Shown piece after piece: positions 24,360-32,849 of a DNA stretch of 64,000 nt. Source of the DNA: Nitrospira sp. CG24C (GTDB taxonomy: Bacteria; Nitrospirota; Nitrospiria; Nitrospirales; Nitrospiraceae); the NCBI GenBank assembly GCA_002869885.2, contig NEWR02000009.1:136170-200169 (forward strand), read 5' to 3'. Position 1 is the stretch's first letter, and the number at the start of each line of letters is the position of its first letter. The notes below the pieces were generated by a model. That model ran no database searches. It saw only the letters and a program-made list of their open reading frames with translations, and was not told the origin of the DNA. Made by a program: the position numbers and the translations under genes.

Positions 24360-25844
24360 TTAGTTCTGTCGTAGTGCGCTGAAAAATGCCTGGGCCTTCT
24401 GAATCGTTTCTTCGTATTCTTTGGCCGGATCAGAGTCGGCGACAATTCCGGCACCGACCTGCAAGTACCCCTTTCCTGCACACCATACCAAAGTTCGAAT
24501 CACGATATTGATATCAAGGTCGCCATTCCATCCGATGTACCCAAACGATCCGGTGTAGGGGCCACGGCATACCGGTTCCAGCTCTTCGATAATCTCCATA
24601 CAGCGAATCTTCGGCACGCCCGTGATGGTGCCTCCAGGAAATAACGCTCGAATCAGATCGAAGGGTGTGACGTCAGGTTTTAAGGCGCCGCTAATATTGG
24701 ATACGATGTGGCTGACGTGGGAGTATTGCTCAATCGCCATGAATTCATCGACTTGCACGCTGCCGTATTGGCAGACGCGGCCCAGGTCGTTTCGTTCGAG
24801 ATCGACGAGCATGAGGTGTTCTGCTCGCTCCTTTTCATTCGCAAGCAATTCGCCGATGAGGCGTTGATCGTCGCGTGCGTCGAGTCCGCGTGGCCTGGTT
24901 CCGGCAATCGGTCGCGTATCCGCCTGCCGGTTGTGCAAACGGACCAGCCGTTCGGGCGAGGAACTGATTAACGTCACATCGTCGAAGTGCATAAGCCCTG
25001 AGAAGGGCGAGGGGTTGACCACTTGTAGACGTCGATAGAGCTCCTGCTCGTAGGGCTGTCGATCTGTGCCATCGTGGTAGGCGCTGGGGGGTTGCAGTGT
25101 GAATCGATGCGACAGGTTGGCCTGGTAGATATCTCCAGCTGCAATGTATCCTTGGCAGCGTCGGACTCGATCGAGGTAGGCCTCCCTGGTTTGGTCGGGG
25201 TGAAAGGCCATCTGATCGAGGGGGGGGAGATTCTTGAGGGGGGCGGGCCTTCCGCCCAATCTGGCTTCGCACTCGGCCAGCCGGTCTAAGCCTTCGTGAT
25301 AGAGCCTCTCGCGGGGCTCTCCTAGAAATCGTTCCATGGGCGGGCAAAAAATAATCTGTAGACGATCGGTTTGATGATCGATTGCGGTAATAATGTCGTA
25401 TAGGCCGAATTGCAGATAAGGCAGCTGCAGATCGTCTTTGGCCATGGATGGGAGCGTCTCAAATTCGCGCACGAGGTCGTAGCTGAGGTAGCCGACGGCT
25501 CCGCCAAAAAAACGGGGCAGGCCTGGAGGAGGCTCTATTTGGGGGGCAGCGAATAGGCGACAGAGGGCTCCAAAGGGATCTTGCGAGAAGTATTCGCGTC
25601 CTTCGTGGGTGCGAAGGGCGGCCTGTCCTTGTCGCCCAGTTAACACTGCAAAGGGGTTGCTCCCTAGGAATGAAAAGTGATTCCCGCCATCGGTGCCTTT
25701 CCCGCTGTCGAGTAGGAACGATGGCTGAGAAGGTGAAGCAATCAAGCGGTACAACTCAAACGGTGTCCTTCCTTGGCCGTCCAGCGAGAAGACCAGGGGC
25801 TGTGGAGGCCCACTAAGGAATGATGGTTGGGAGAAACGAGTCAT
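24360..25844 (-). CDS. pabB: Aminodeoxychorismate synthase component I (PabB-type chorismate enzyme)
   Basis: A 494-residue chorismate-binding enzyme with the family blocks GGAVGYLSYDLVREFE (~114-129), RPIAGTRPRG (~321-330), DLERNDLGRVC (~360-370) and the C-terminal GAGIVADSDPAKEYEET (~464-480). PabB adds ammonia to chorismate; TrpE makes anthranilate. Classical PabB has lysine in PIKGT, whereas this protein has the TrpE-like PIAGT, so specificity is uncertain from sequence. Linkage to a PabC-type gene and absence of trp genes favour PabB. A glutamine amidotransferase partner (PabA) is not nearby. Confidence 0.8.
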   Translation of the reverse strand: MTRFSQPSFLSGPPQPLVFSLDGQGRTPFELYRLIASPSQPSFLLDSGKGTDGGNHFSFLGSNPFAVLTGRQGQAALRTHEGREYFSQDPFGALCRLFAAPQIEPPPGLPRFFGGAVGYLSYDLVREFETLPSMAKDDLQLPYLQFGLYDIITAIDHQTDRLQIIFCPPMERFLGEPRERLYHEGLDRLAECEARLGGRPAPLKNLPPLDQMAFHPDQTREAYLDRVRRCQGYIAAGDIYQANLSHRFTLQPPSAYHDGTDRQPYEQELYRRLQVVNPSPFSGLMHFDDVTLISSSPERLVRLHNRQADTRPIAGTRPRGLDARDDQRLIGELLANEKERAEHLMLVDLERNDLGRVCQYGSVQVDEFMAIEQYSHVSHIVSNISGALKPDVTPFDLIRALFPGGTITGVPKIRCMEIIEELEPVCRGPYTGSFGYIGWNGDLDINIVIRTLVWCAGKGYLQVGAGIVADSDPAKEYEETIQKAQAFFSALRQN

Positions 25845-25924
25845 GGGTAACCGTGTATCGCTCTACACATAGGCCGCACTCACTATATCCCACTGTTTCG
25901 GCTGTGTCACAGCACCTGGATGAC

Positions 25925-25954
25925 TTGACAATTTCATAGTGATTCTGTTTGAAT
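25925..25954 (+). promoter_or_regulatory. Probable sigma-70 promoter for the ATP synthase F0 genes
   Basis: TTGACA (25925-25930) and TTGAAT (25949-25954) are separated by 18 bases, about 70 bases upstream of the atpZ/I-type gene. The -35 box is a perfect consensus, the -10 matches four of six. Confidence 0.5.
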
Positions 25955-26021
25955 TGCGCGCCCGCAATCGGCAGAGTCTTTGCGTCATGGGCCGCATCGC
26001 ACTCTCCACCGTGGGTACGAC

Positions 26022-26243
26022 ATGCCCCCTTCACAAGATCCATTGTACGCCGGGCTCGGCCAAGCAGTCAGGATCGGAACAGATCTGGTCGCTGCACTGA
26101 TTGTCGGAGGAGGATTGGGATGGGTCTGTGACACCTACCTCTTTGATTCTACCCCCTGGGGGATGGTCGGAGGTCTTGTGTTGGGTGTCGTGGCAGGGAT
26201 CAGGAATGCGTACCGGTCGGCGCAGCGGTGGCCGAAGACATAA
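26022..26243 (+). CDS. AtpZ/AtpI-type F0-associated membrane protein
   Basis: A 73-residue protein with two predicted membrane helices (about 16-35 and 43-62) and the GxGLGWxxD...P block (GGGLGWVCDTYLFDSTPWG), typical of AtpZ/AtpI proteins that precede F-type ATP synthase genes and are linked to c-ring assembly or Mg2+ supply. The ATG at 26022 gives the family's usual length. It lies 31 bases ahead of atpB and is probably co-transcribed. Confidence 0.8.
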   Translation: MPPSQDPLYAGLGQAVRIGTDLVAALIVGGGLGWVCDTYLFDSTPWGMVGGLVLGVVAGIRNAYRSAQRWPKT

Positions 26244-26274
26244 CGGCGCTCAATAACGAAAGTACGAAAGAGCC

Positions 26275-27024
26275 ATGGAAGAAAGTCCCCTTCATCCGTT
26301 CGAACTTCATGACTGGATCCCGATTTCGCTTGGCGGATTAGATATTTCCATCAATAAGGCCGTTGTCATGATGTGGGTGGTCGTGTCCCTGGTGACGGTG
26401 CTCATGGTGATGGCAGGATCGGCGCGCAAGCTGGTACCCGGCAAGTTGCAGAGCCTGGCGGAGATGATGGTGGATTTCATTCGCAGCATGATCATGGATA
26501 CGATGGGTAAAGAGGGGATGCGATTTTTCCCTCTCATCGCCACCCTGTTTCTCTTTATTCTCTTCTGTAATCTTATCGGGATGATCCCCGGCAGCTACAC
26601 CGTGACGAGTCAGATTATCGTGACGGCCGTGTTCTCCTTCCTGGTGTATGGGCTCAGCTTGGTCATGGGATTCTTGTTGCATGGGGTGAAGTACCTTGGT
26701 GTTCTCGTTCCGCCTGGTACGCCCGGGTGGCTGGTGCCATTGATGATACCGATTGAGATAATGAGTCAGGTGGCGCGGCCCATATCGCTGGCCGTTCGGT
26801 TATTTGCGAATATGACGGCGGGCCACGTGCTTCTTGGAGTCCTGTTCGGCATGGCGATCAGTGGTGGACTGTTGATTGGGTGGTTGCCCTTTGCGTTCAC
26901 GATTGCGATAAATGGATTGGAAGTCGGTATCGCGTTCATTCAAGCCTATATTTTTACGATGTTGACCTGTGTCTATTTAGGGGACGCATTTCATTTGCAT
27001 GGTGATGATGGCCATGCGCACTGA
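26275..27024 (+). CDS. atpB: ATP synthase F0 subunit a
   Basis: A 249-residue inner-membrane protein with the conserved penultimate-helix region RPISLAVRLFANMTAGH (~169-185), whose arginine (R176) drives proton transfer to the c-ring, and the C-terminal GLEVGIAFIQAYIFTMLTCVYLGDA block (~217-241), including the glutamine-rich proton channel positions. GAAAGAG precedes the ATG. It forms the proton half-channels of the F0 motor with subunits c and b encoded downstream. Confidence 0.95.
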   Translation: MEESPLHPFELHDWIPISLGGLDISINKAVVMMWVVVSLVTVLMVMAGSARKLVPGKLQSLAEMMVDFIRSMIMDTMGKEGMRFFPLIATLFLFILFCNLIGMIPGSYTVTSQIIVTAVFSFLVYGLSLVMGFLLHGVKYLGVLVPPGTPGWLVPLMIPIEIMSQVARPISLAVRLFANMTAGHVLLGVLFGMAISGGLLIGWLPFAFTIAINGLEVGIAFIQAYIFTMLTCVYLGDAFHLHGDDGHAH

Positions 27025-27025
27025 C

Positions 27026-27150
27026 AGGCTGCCGAAAATGCTCTCCAGTAGCGTTCTCAGTCGCCGTCACTCTTTCGACGGACACAAGCAGTACGCCGAA
27101 AGGTGTTCGTTCCTTGCGGCCTTACCGGAGGACATGTCGAGCAGCCAGTT
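27026..27150. repeat. Diverged copy of the TGCTSAAAAAG element between atpB and atpE
   Basis: Read forward it resembles the reverse complement of the 18107-18231 element: GCTGCCGAAAATGCTC..CCAGTAGCGTTCTC at the left and TGCGGCCTTACCGGAGGAC..GAGCAGCC at the right. The ends GGCTGC (27028-27033) and GCAGCC still pair. It fills the atpB-atpE spacer, where a strong structure could affect the atpB:atpE expression ratio. Confidence 0.5.
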
Positions 27151-27191
27151 CAGAGTTGCAGTGAGTTTTTATTAAAGGAGGATAGACGACA

Positions 27192-27422
27192 ATGGATTCA
27201 GCAGCAGCAGGGTTGATAGGCATGGGATGTGCTGCGGCAGGGTTTGCCGGAGCCGGTGTAGGGATCGGCTACATCTTCGGGAAGATGATTGAAGTGGTGG
27301 CGCGCCAGCCGGAAGCGGAAGGCCGCGTCACGAAGTATATGTGGATCGGGTTCGCGCTGGTGGAAGCCATCGCGCTGTACGGCCTGGTCATTGCCTTCAT
27401 CATCATGGGCTTTCGGAAATAA
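27192..27422 (+). CDS. atpE: ATP synthase F0 subunit c
   Basis: A 76-residue two-helix hairpin. Helix one carries the glycine-rich AAAGFAGAGVGIGYIFG, the polar loop RQPEAEGR contacts the F1 stalk, and helix two has the ion-binding glutamate in FALVEAIALYGLV (E58). The residue after the glutamate is alanine, not the serine or threonine expected for sodium-binding rings, so proton coupling is inferred. AAGGAGG sits 12 bases before the ATG, a strong site fitting the high copy number of subunit c. Confidence 0.95.
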   Translation: MDSAAAGLIGMGCAAAGFAGAGVGIGYIFGKMIEVVARQPEAEGRVTKYMWIGFALVEAIALYGLVIAFIIMGFRK

Positions 27423-27493
27423 ACGGGCTACAGGGGTAATGGGATAATGGGGTACCCCCATACACCCGTACCCTTCTACCCCGGGGAGTTGAT

Positions 27494-28000
27494 ATGCCGC
27501 AGTTTGAATCTCACTTTTTTTCTTCCCTGATTTTCTGGGAAGTCCTGTCATTCGCGATCCTCTTCTTCGTGCTCTACAAGTTTGCCTTTCCCGGCATCTT
27601 GGGCATGCTGGAAGAACGGGAAAAGAAAATTAAGGACAGTCTCGATCAAGCTGAGCATCACCGGTCTGAGGCCGAACGGAAGCTCAAGGAGTACGAGGCC
27701 AAGCTAAACATGGCTGCGAAAGAGGCGGATGGAATTCTGGCTGCCGCAAAGGAACGGGCGCAACGGCTCTTGGAGGAAAATGAGCAGCGGATGACGACCG
27801 AAGCCGAGCGGATCAAAGGCGATGCGACGCGTGAAATCGATCATGAGCGTCGCAAGGCGATTCAGGATATTCGTGCTCAAACCACCGAGTTGGCTCTGAT
27901 GGTTGCCGAGAAAGTTGTGCAGCGAAGTCTGAATGAAGCGGACCACCGGAAATTCGCAGACGAGGCGCTTGAAGCTTTGTCAAAATCCTATCAACGGTAA
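27494..28000 (+). CDS. atpF: ATP synthase F0 subunit b
   Basis: A 168-residue protein with one N-terminal membrane helix (about 10-32) followed by a long charged coiled coil (about 40-150), the peripheral stalk that holds F1 still. The motif EREKKIKDSLDQAE is typical of subunit b. The F1 genes that usually follow (atpH, atpA, atpG, atpD, atpC) are absent: the next gene, larE, converges from the other strand and a hairpin ends the unit. Confidence 0.92.
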   Translation: MPQFESHFFSSLIFWEVLSFAILFFVLYKFAFPGILGMLEEREKKIKDSLDQAEHHRSEAERKLKEYEAKLNMAAKEADGILAAAKERAQRLLEENEQRMTTEAERIKGDATREIDHERRKAIQDIRAQTTELALMVAEKVVQRSLNEADHRKFADEALEALSKSYQR

Positions 28001-28011
28001 CTCTCGGACCG

Positions 28012-28039
28012 GGCGGGGTCAGCCCAGGCTGACCCCGCC
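28012..28039. terminator. Bidirectional terminator hairpin between atpF and larE
   Basis: GGCGGGGTCAGC (28012-28023) pairs perfectly with GCTGACCCCGCC (28028-28039) around a CCAG loop. It begins 11 bases after the atpF stop and contains the larE stop codon (28019-28021). Confidence 0.7.
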
Positions 28040-28828
28040 TGATCTGTATCCTTCTAAATCCACACAGACGAAGCGAAACCCGGCCTTACGGAGACGGGCG
28101 CTGATGTGCGCGCGCAGGTCCGGCTGATTCAGCCGAAAAAAGTCCTCTGCTCCGACCTCGATTCGCGCCAGCTCTCCGTGCTCCCGCACACGTACATGAC
28201 GAAATCCCTCAGCCTGTAGAATCTCTTCAGCCTGCTCCACGCGACGGAGACTCTCGATCGTGATCGGAGTGCCGCGTGGAATTCGTGAAGAGAGGCAGGC
28301 GGCTGCCGGCTTATCCCAATTCGAGAGTCCTAACGCCTGGGCGAGTGCCCGTACGTCGGACTTGGAGAGAGAGGCTTCGACCAGCGGGCTTCGAACTTTC
28401 CACTCGCGAGCGGCTTTGATTCCTGGCCGATCGTCACCGAGATCGTCGAGATTCGTCCCATCTACAACCCATCGTCTTGCTCGCGGCTCGCGTAGTCCGT
28501 CCAGCAATTGATAGAGGTCGGTTTTGCAATGGAAGCAGCGAGCTGCATCGTTCTGCACGAAGGCTGGAATATCGAGTTGATCGGTATAGACCAGTTCATG
28601 CCGCGCGCCGATCTCCAAGGCCACCTGCTTCGCACCGTCGAGTTCGATCGTGGGAAACGTCGGGGAGACGGCAGTGACGGCCAACGCCTGTGCACCGAGT
28701 TGCTCCTGGGCAACTTTTAAGACGACGGTGCTGTCGATGCCGCCGGAGTAGGCGACCAGGACAGACTGCATATCCAAAATCGCCTGGCGGAGTGTCGCGA
28801 GTTTACCGTTGAGGGATTCGGTCATCAT
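28019..28828 (-). CDS. larE: ATP-dependent sacrificial sulfur transferase, LarE type
   Basis: A 269-residue PP-loop protein: SGGIDST at 28-34 binds ATP; ARCFHCKTDLY (C98, C101) and KPAAACLSSRIPRG (C178) are the LarE blocks, C178 matching the cysteine whose sulfur is given up in lactobacillar LarE. LarE thiolates a nicotinate-derived precursor of the nickel-pincer cofactor. LarB and LarC are not in the window, so the acceptor here is unproven. Of the possible starts I chose the ATG at 28828 (tandem ATG, GGGA upstream) over a GTG at 28843. It follows the M16 peptidase genes on the same strand. Confidence 0.88.
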   Translation of the reverse strand: MMTESLNGKLATLRQAILDMQSVLVAYSGGIDSTVVLKVAQEQLGAQALAVTAVSPTFPTIELDGAKQVALEIGARHELVYTDQLDIPAFVQNDAARCFHCKTDLYQLLDGLREPRARRWVVDGTNLDDLGDDRPGIKAAREWKVRSPLVEASLSKSDVRALAQALGLSNWDKPAAACLSSRIPRGTPITIESLRRVEQAEEILQAEGFRHVRVREHGELARIEVGAEDFFRLNQPDLRAHISARLRKAGFRFVCVDLEGYRSGGVSLG

Positions 28829-28849
28829 GTTGAGTCCCTGCACTGTTGC

Positions 28850-30217
28850 CTACCGCTTGACCTTGGCTTTGGCGATGTTGCCCACTACCACTAAGGCGTA
28901 CCGTTTGGGGTCTAGGTACTGTTTGGCGACACGCTGCACGTCTTCCTTCGTGACCCGCTCTATCCATTTTGGGTATTGCGTAAAGTATTCGAACCCCAGA
29001 CCGTAAAACTCCACTTGGGCGAGCACCTGCGCGAGTTTCGCAGTGGAATCAAACCGTAAGGGAAAGCTGCCGACCAAGAATGATTTGGCCTCGGACAATT
29101 CCTGGTCAGATACGGGTGAGTCGCGAATCGACTTGATTTCCGCTAGGACGCCGGTGATGGCTTGATTCGTCGTCTCCGTCTTGGTTTGGAGGTTGACCCA
29201 GAAAGAACCGGGCATCAACCGAGCGTCGAAGTGGCTCATGATCCCATAGGCCAATCCCTGCTTGTCCCGAATCGAATCCATCAAGCGGGAGGAAAATCCA
29301 CCGGCTCCCAGGATGTAATTCATCACCGTGACCGAATAGAAATCCTGGTGCGCACGCGGAAGACCCCCATGGCCAAGCACAATAGTGGATTGGGTGAGAT
29401 CCTTTTCGATGAGCTGGACCGTTCTCCGCTCGACAGGCGCGGGCTTTTTCGTGCTCCGTGCTGTCGACGTCCCTTGTTTCCAGGTTTCAAAATGGGTCTG
29501 CACCAGTGTGGTGGCCTGTTCAAGCGTCACGTCGCCGACGATGGTCAGGATGATTTGGGAGGGGGAATATTCCCGTCCATAGAAGGCTTGCACATCGGCC
29601 AGAGTAATCTTGGCAAGCGTTTCTTCCGTTCCATTGACAGGCCAGCGGTAGGGGTGTCCGTGGAAGACGAGCTGATTGAAGGCCTTCATGGCGATATGGC
29701 CAGGGTCATCGTTGTCGCTTGCCATCTCACCCAGAAGTTGGGTGCGAATCCGTTCAAATTCCTGCTTATGAAACGCGGGGCGTTGCAGCATGTCCGCGAG
29801 CAGGGTAAATCCGAGGTCGATGTCTTTTTTGAGTACGCGGGCGGAGGCGGTGGTGAAATCCTCTGAGGCTTTGGCTTCCAGGGTTCCGCCGACGAAATCG
29901 ATTTGCTCCGCCTGCTGTTTTGACGTACGTGTAGTTGTTCCTTCGTCCAGGAGGCTAGCGACGAGGTTCGCGAGGCCTGCCTTGTCGGAAGGATCCTGTG
30001 CAGAACCAGCCTTGATCAGCGCGTGGATTTCTACGATAGGAAGGAAATGTTGCTCAAGGACGAGCACCGTGATGCCGTTTGTCGTCACAAATTTTGTCGG
30101 CGCAATCTCTGCTGCCGCACTGGGGCCGCTTGCCAAGAAGTAGGCGCAGAGTCCCATCACGAAGATCTGGAGAGCCAGTCGTTGAGGCGCGATAGGCAAT
30201 CGTCTCGCCGTTGGCAT
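28850..30217 (-). CDS. M16 family peptidase homologue lacking the zinc motif
   Basis: A 455-residue exported protein with a signal peptide ending near SAAAE (about residue 30) and two M16 domains. Where active members have HxxEH, this one has ANLVASLLDEG, so zinc ligands are missing. The substrate-gripping second domain is well kept (RLMDSIRDKQGLAYG, ~300-314; FPLRFDST, ~395). Such inactive subunits pair with an active M16 partner, as in mitochondrial processing peptidase and several bacterial pairs. The active partner is the gene just upstream, two bases away. Confidence 0.88.
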   Translation of the reverse strand: MPTARRLPIAPQRLALQIFVMGLCAYFLASGPSAAAEIAPTKFVTTNGITVLVLEQHFLPIVEIHALIKAGSAQDPSDKAGLANLVASLLDEGTTTRTSKQQAEQIDFVGGTLEAKASEDFTTASARVLKKDIDLGFTLLADMLQRPAFHKQEFERIRTQLLGEMASDNDDPGHIAMKAFNQLVFHGHPYRWPVNGTEETLAKITLADVQAFYGREYSPSQIILTIVGDVTLEQATTLVQTHFETWKQGTSTARSTKKPAPVERRTVQLIEKDLTQSTIVLGHGGLPRAHQDFYSVTVMNYILGAGGFSSRLMDSIRDKQGLAYGIMSHFDARLMPGSFWVNLQTKTETTNQAITGVLAEIKSIRDSPVSDQELSEAKSFLVGSFPLRFDSTAKLAQVLAQVEFYGLGFEYFTQYPKWIERVTKEDVQRVAKQYLDPKRYALVVVGNIAKAKVKR

Positions 30218-30219
30218 GA

Positions 30220-31629
30220 TTAGGGATTCCCCTGTTGCGCCGCGGTGGAGGGTGTTTCTGGTTGTTTGGGTGGCACGGGAATCAATGTGCCGACGGTCCG
30301 ATTGTCTTCCGTCAAATAGTGGCGGGCGACATGTTGGATATCTTTGGCCGTCACTGCACGAATCCGTTCGACAAACTGGTCGATTTTCCGCCACCCGGCG
30401 CCGACGGATTCAGCCTGCCCGAGTAACATGGCATGCCGGAAGTTGGAGTCCTGCTCGAAGATATGGGTGGCTTCAACCTGGTTCTTCGCCCGTTGGAGTT
30501 CTTGCTCTGTCGGCGGATCGGCCTGGAGGCGTTTGATCTCTCGGTGAAGGGCTTCTTCAACTGCCTCCGGTCTTTGGCCCGGGCTCACGAGGGCATAGAA
30601 GTAGAAAAGTCCAGGATCGGTCTGCAGTAAGTTGTATTCTGCTCCAACCGCGAGCGACGATTTTTGCTCATACACGAGGCTCTGGTACAGGCGTGAACTT
30701 TTCCCATGCGACAGAATTGAATCCAGAATGTCGAGAGCGTACGAGTCTTCGCTCGTAAAGTTCGGCACGCGATAGCCCATCATGACGAAAGGGACTTGTG
30801 CATCTCGCTTGAGGAGGAAGCGGCGTTCACCTTTTTGTTCCGATTCCATGGTGGCAATCAGCTTGGGTTCCGGCCCTCGCGGGATCGGCTCGAAAAGCTG
30901 CTTGATCGTGGTGAGTAGGCTGTCGGCTTTGATATCGCCCACCACGACTAGGGTTGCATTATTGGGTGAGTAATAGGTGTCGTAATGTCGTTGTAAGTCA
31001 TCCAGGGTCATTGCATCCAAGTCGCCAAACCAGCCGATCACCGGCCAATGGTACGGATGACTGAGATAGGCTTGGGCGAACAGCGCCTCGACGAGCGCAC
31101 CTTGGGGGTCGTCCTCTGCGCGAAGGCGTCGTTCTTCCTTCACGACTTCTCGTTCCGTCGCCAACTCTTTCGTGTCGAGCAGAAGCCCTTGCATGCGATC
31201 GGCTTCAAGCTCCAAGGCCAGCTCGACGCGGTCGGCTGCGAGATTCTCGAAGTAGGCGGTGAAGTCCTGACTCGTAAAGGCGTTGTCCATTCCGCCATTC
31301 TTCCGAATGAGACGGGAAAAGGTGCCCTTGGGATATTTCGCAGTACCCTTGAACATCATATGCTCAAGCATGTGGGAGAGGCCCGCACGGCCCATGACTT
31401 CGTTGCGTGAACCGACTTTGTACCAGACCTGGACAGTGGCAACCGGAGCTTTGGGGACTTCAACTAACAGAACTTTCATCCCATTGGAGAGGATAAACTC
31501 ACGAGGTTCGGTTGCGACAGCGGGCGATGTGAAGGCAAAGATGAGACTGGTTGCGGCAATCAACCAGGAAATTTGCATGCTGTGTCGAGAATTGAGCCAG
31601 GTCATGTTTGGGCGGTGCGCACGTTGCAT
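30220..31629 (-). CDS. M16 family zinc metallopeptidase, active subunit
   Basis: A 469-residue exported protein. The inverted zinc motif HMLEH (H86, E89, H90) is present, with the distal glutamate in the ELATEREVVKEERR region (~155-168). Two M16 domains follow a signal peptide (ISWLIAATSLIFAF.., cleavage near AVA-TE). It should form a clamshell protease degrading peptides in the periplasm with the inactive homologue encoded downstream. The ATG at 31629 was chosen because it lies one base after the rlmN stop codon (TAG-c-ATG), suggesting coupling; ATG 31605 and 31578 are also in frame. Confidence 0.9.
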   Translation of the reverse strand: MQRAHRPNMTWLNSRHSMQISWLIAATSLIFAFTSPAVATEPREFILSNGMKVLLVEVPKAPVATVQVWYKVGSRNEVMGRAGLSHMLEHMMFKGTAKYPKGTFSRLIRKNGGMDNAFTSQDFTAYFENLAADRVELALELEADRMQGLLLDTKELATEREVVKEERRLRAEDDPQGALVEALFAQAYLSHPYHWPVIGWFGDLDAMTLDDLQRHYDTYYSPNNATLVVVGDIKADSLLTTIKQLFEPIPRGPEPKLIATMESEQKGERRFLLKRDAQVPFVMMGYRVPNFTSEDSYALDILDSILSHGKSSRLYQSLVYEQKSSLAVGAEYNLLQTDPGLFYFYALVSPGQRPEAVEEALHREIKRLQADPPTEQELQRAKNQVEATHIFEQDSNFRHAMLLGQAESVGAGWRKIDQFVERIRAVTAKDIQHVARHYLTEDNRTVGTLIPVPPKQPETPSTAAQQGNP

Positions 31630-31630
31630 G

Positions 31631-32737
31631 CTAGCAACGGGGTTCAATTTGTGTCAAGGCATGTTCTGCGTATTGGGGTGCAAGATTGCCTAATTGGCCG
31701 CAAGCGCCAAGGACGTCGCGCCCCCGACTCTTACGGACGAATACGTCAAGGCCCGCCTGTCGCACAATGGTTTGAAAGGCTGAAATGTCGCCTTCCGATG
31801 GACGGCGAAAGGGATTCCCAGGGAATTCATTGAACGGAATCAAATTGATTTTGCACGCGATCCCACGGACGAGCTTGATGAGCCGGCGAGCATCATCGGC
31901 GTGATCGTTCACCCCGGCCAGCAGTACGTACTCGAAGGTGAGTCGTCGGGTCGGCGGCAAGGGGTAACGGCGGCAGGCAGCGAGCAAGGTTCTGAGCGAG
32001 GCGATACCATTGACCGCCGGCATCAGGCTGGCACGCTGGTCGTCCGTCGTGGCATTCAGCGAAATAGCCAGATTGACACCGAGTGGCGCGATATCATTCA
32101 ATCGCGCCGCCAGACCTGCAGTTGAGACCGTGATGCGTCGCGGTGACCATCCAAGTCCCCATCGTTTGTTGGTGAGCCGGCGAATGGCTTCTGACAAGGC
32201 CTCCATGTTGGCCAAGGGTTCCCCCATCCCCATAAAGACGAGGTTGGTGATTCGTTCACTGGGATCGAGGCGATCTTGGGCGGTCAGCACCTGCTCCATG
32301 ATTTCATGTGGCTTCAAGTTGCGTTTCAATCCCATCGTACCGGTCAGGCAGAATCCGCAATCCAGGGTACAGCCGACCTGCGTCGATACACAGAGGGTTA
32401 AGCGGTTTTCGTCTGGAATCAGCACCGTTTCGACAGTGAGCCCATCGCTGAGCGTGAGTACGAGTTTTCTCGTGCGATCGATTGAACGGAAGACCGTACA
32501 GCCTGTGGCACGCGGAATTGTGGCTTGCGAGGCCAGTGCCGTTCGCTCCGCTTGGCCGAGGTCCGTCATCTGGTTGATGTCTTTGGCTCGACGTTGATAG
32601 AGCCACCGCATAATCTGACCGGTTCTGTAGCGGGGCCATCCGAATTGCTGCACGAGCCGGCCCATCCCTTCTTCATCAAGGGCCAGAAGATTCGTGGGAG
32701 CTGTGTGCGAGGGGAGGGAGTCTCGTTCGTAACCCAT
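31631..32737 (-). CDS. rlmN: Dual-specificity 23S rRNA/tRNA methyltransferase RlmN (radical SAM)
   Basis: A 368-residue radical SAM enzyme. The [4Fe-4S] cluster motif CTLDCGFC supplies C123, C127 and C130; GEPLAN (~168) and the C-terminal RDVLGACGQL, whose cysteine carries the methyl group (near 354), are diagnostic. RlmN makes 2-methyladenosine in 23S rRNA A2503 and tRNA A37. It heads the run rlmN-M16-M16-larE on the minus strand, with one- to two-base spacing to the first two. Confidence 0.95.
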   Translation of the reverse strand: MGYERDSLPSHTAPTNLLALDEEGMGRLVQQFGWPRYRTGQIMRWLYQRRAKDINQMTDLGQAERTALASQATIPRATGCTVFRSIDRTRKLVLTLSDGLTVETVLIPDENRLTLCVSTQVGCTLDCGFCLTGTMGLKRNLKPHEIMEQVLTAQDRLDPSERITNLVFMGMGEPLANMEALSEAIRRLTNKRWGLGWSPRRITVSTAGLAARLNDIAPLGVNLAISLNATTDDQRASLMPAVNGIASLRTLLAACRRYPLPPTRRLTFEYVLLAGVNDHADDARRLIKLVRGIACKINLIPFNEFPGNPFRRPSEGDISAFQTIVRQAGLDVFVRKSRGRDVLGACGQLGNLAPQYAEHALTQIEPRC

Positions 32738-32849
32738 AAGGGCAGCCTACCACAGCCTTAAAAAATGGAACAAGGTATAGGATGAGGGTTTGCTGGCAAC
32801 AGGGGCGGCACACTGTTATATATGTTACAGATCGAGAGGGAGACGACGG

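Noticed and set aside
27192..27422. Sodium-binding c-ring
   Set aside because: The glutamate of helix two is followed by alanine, and the companion glutamine/serine-threonine ligands are not seen.
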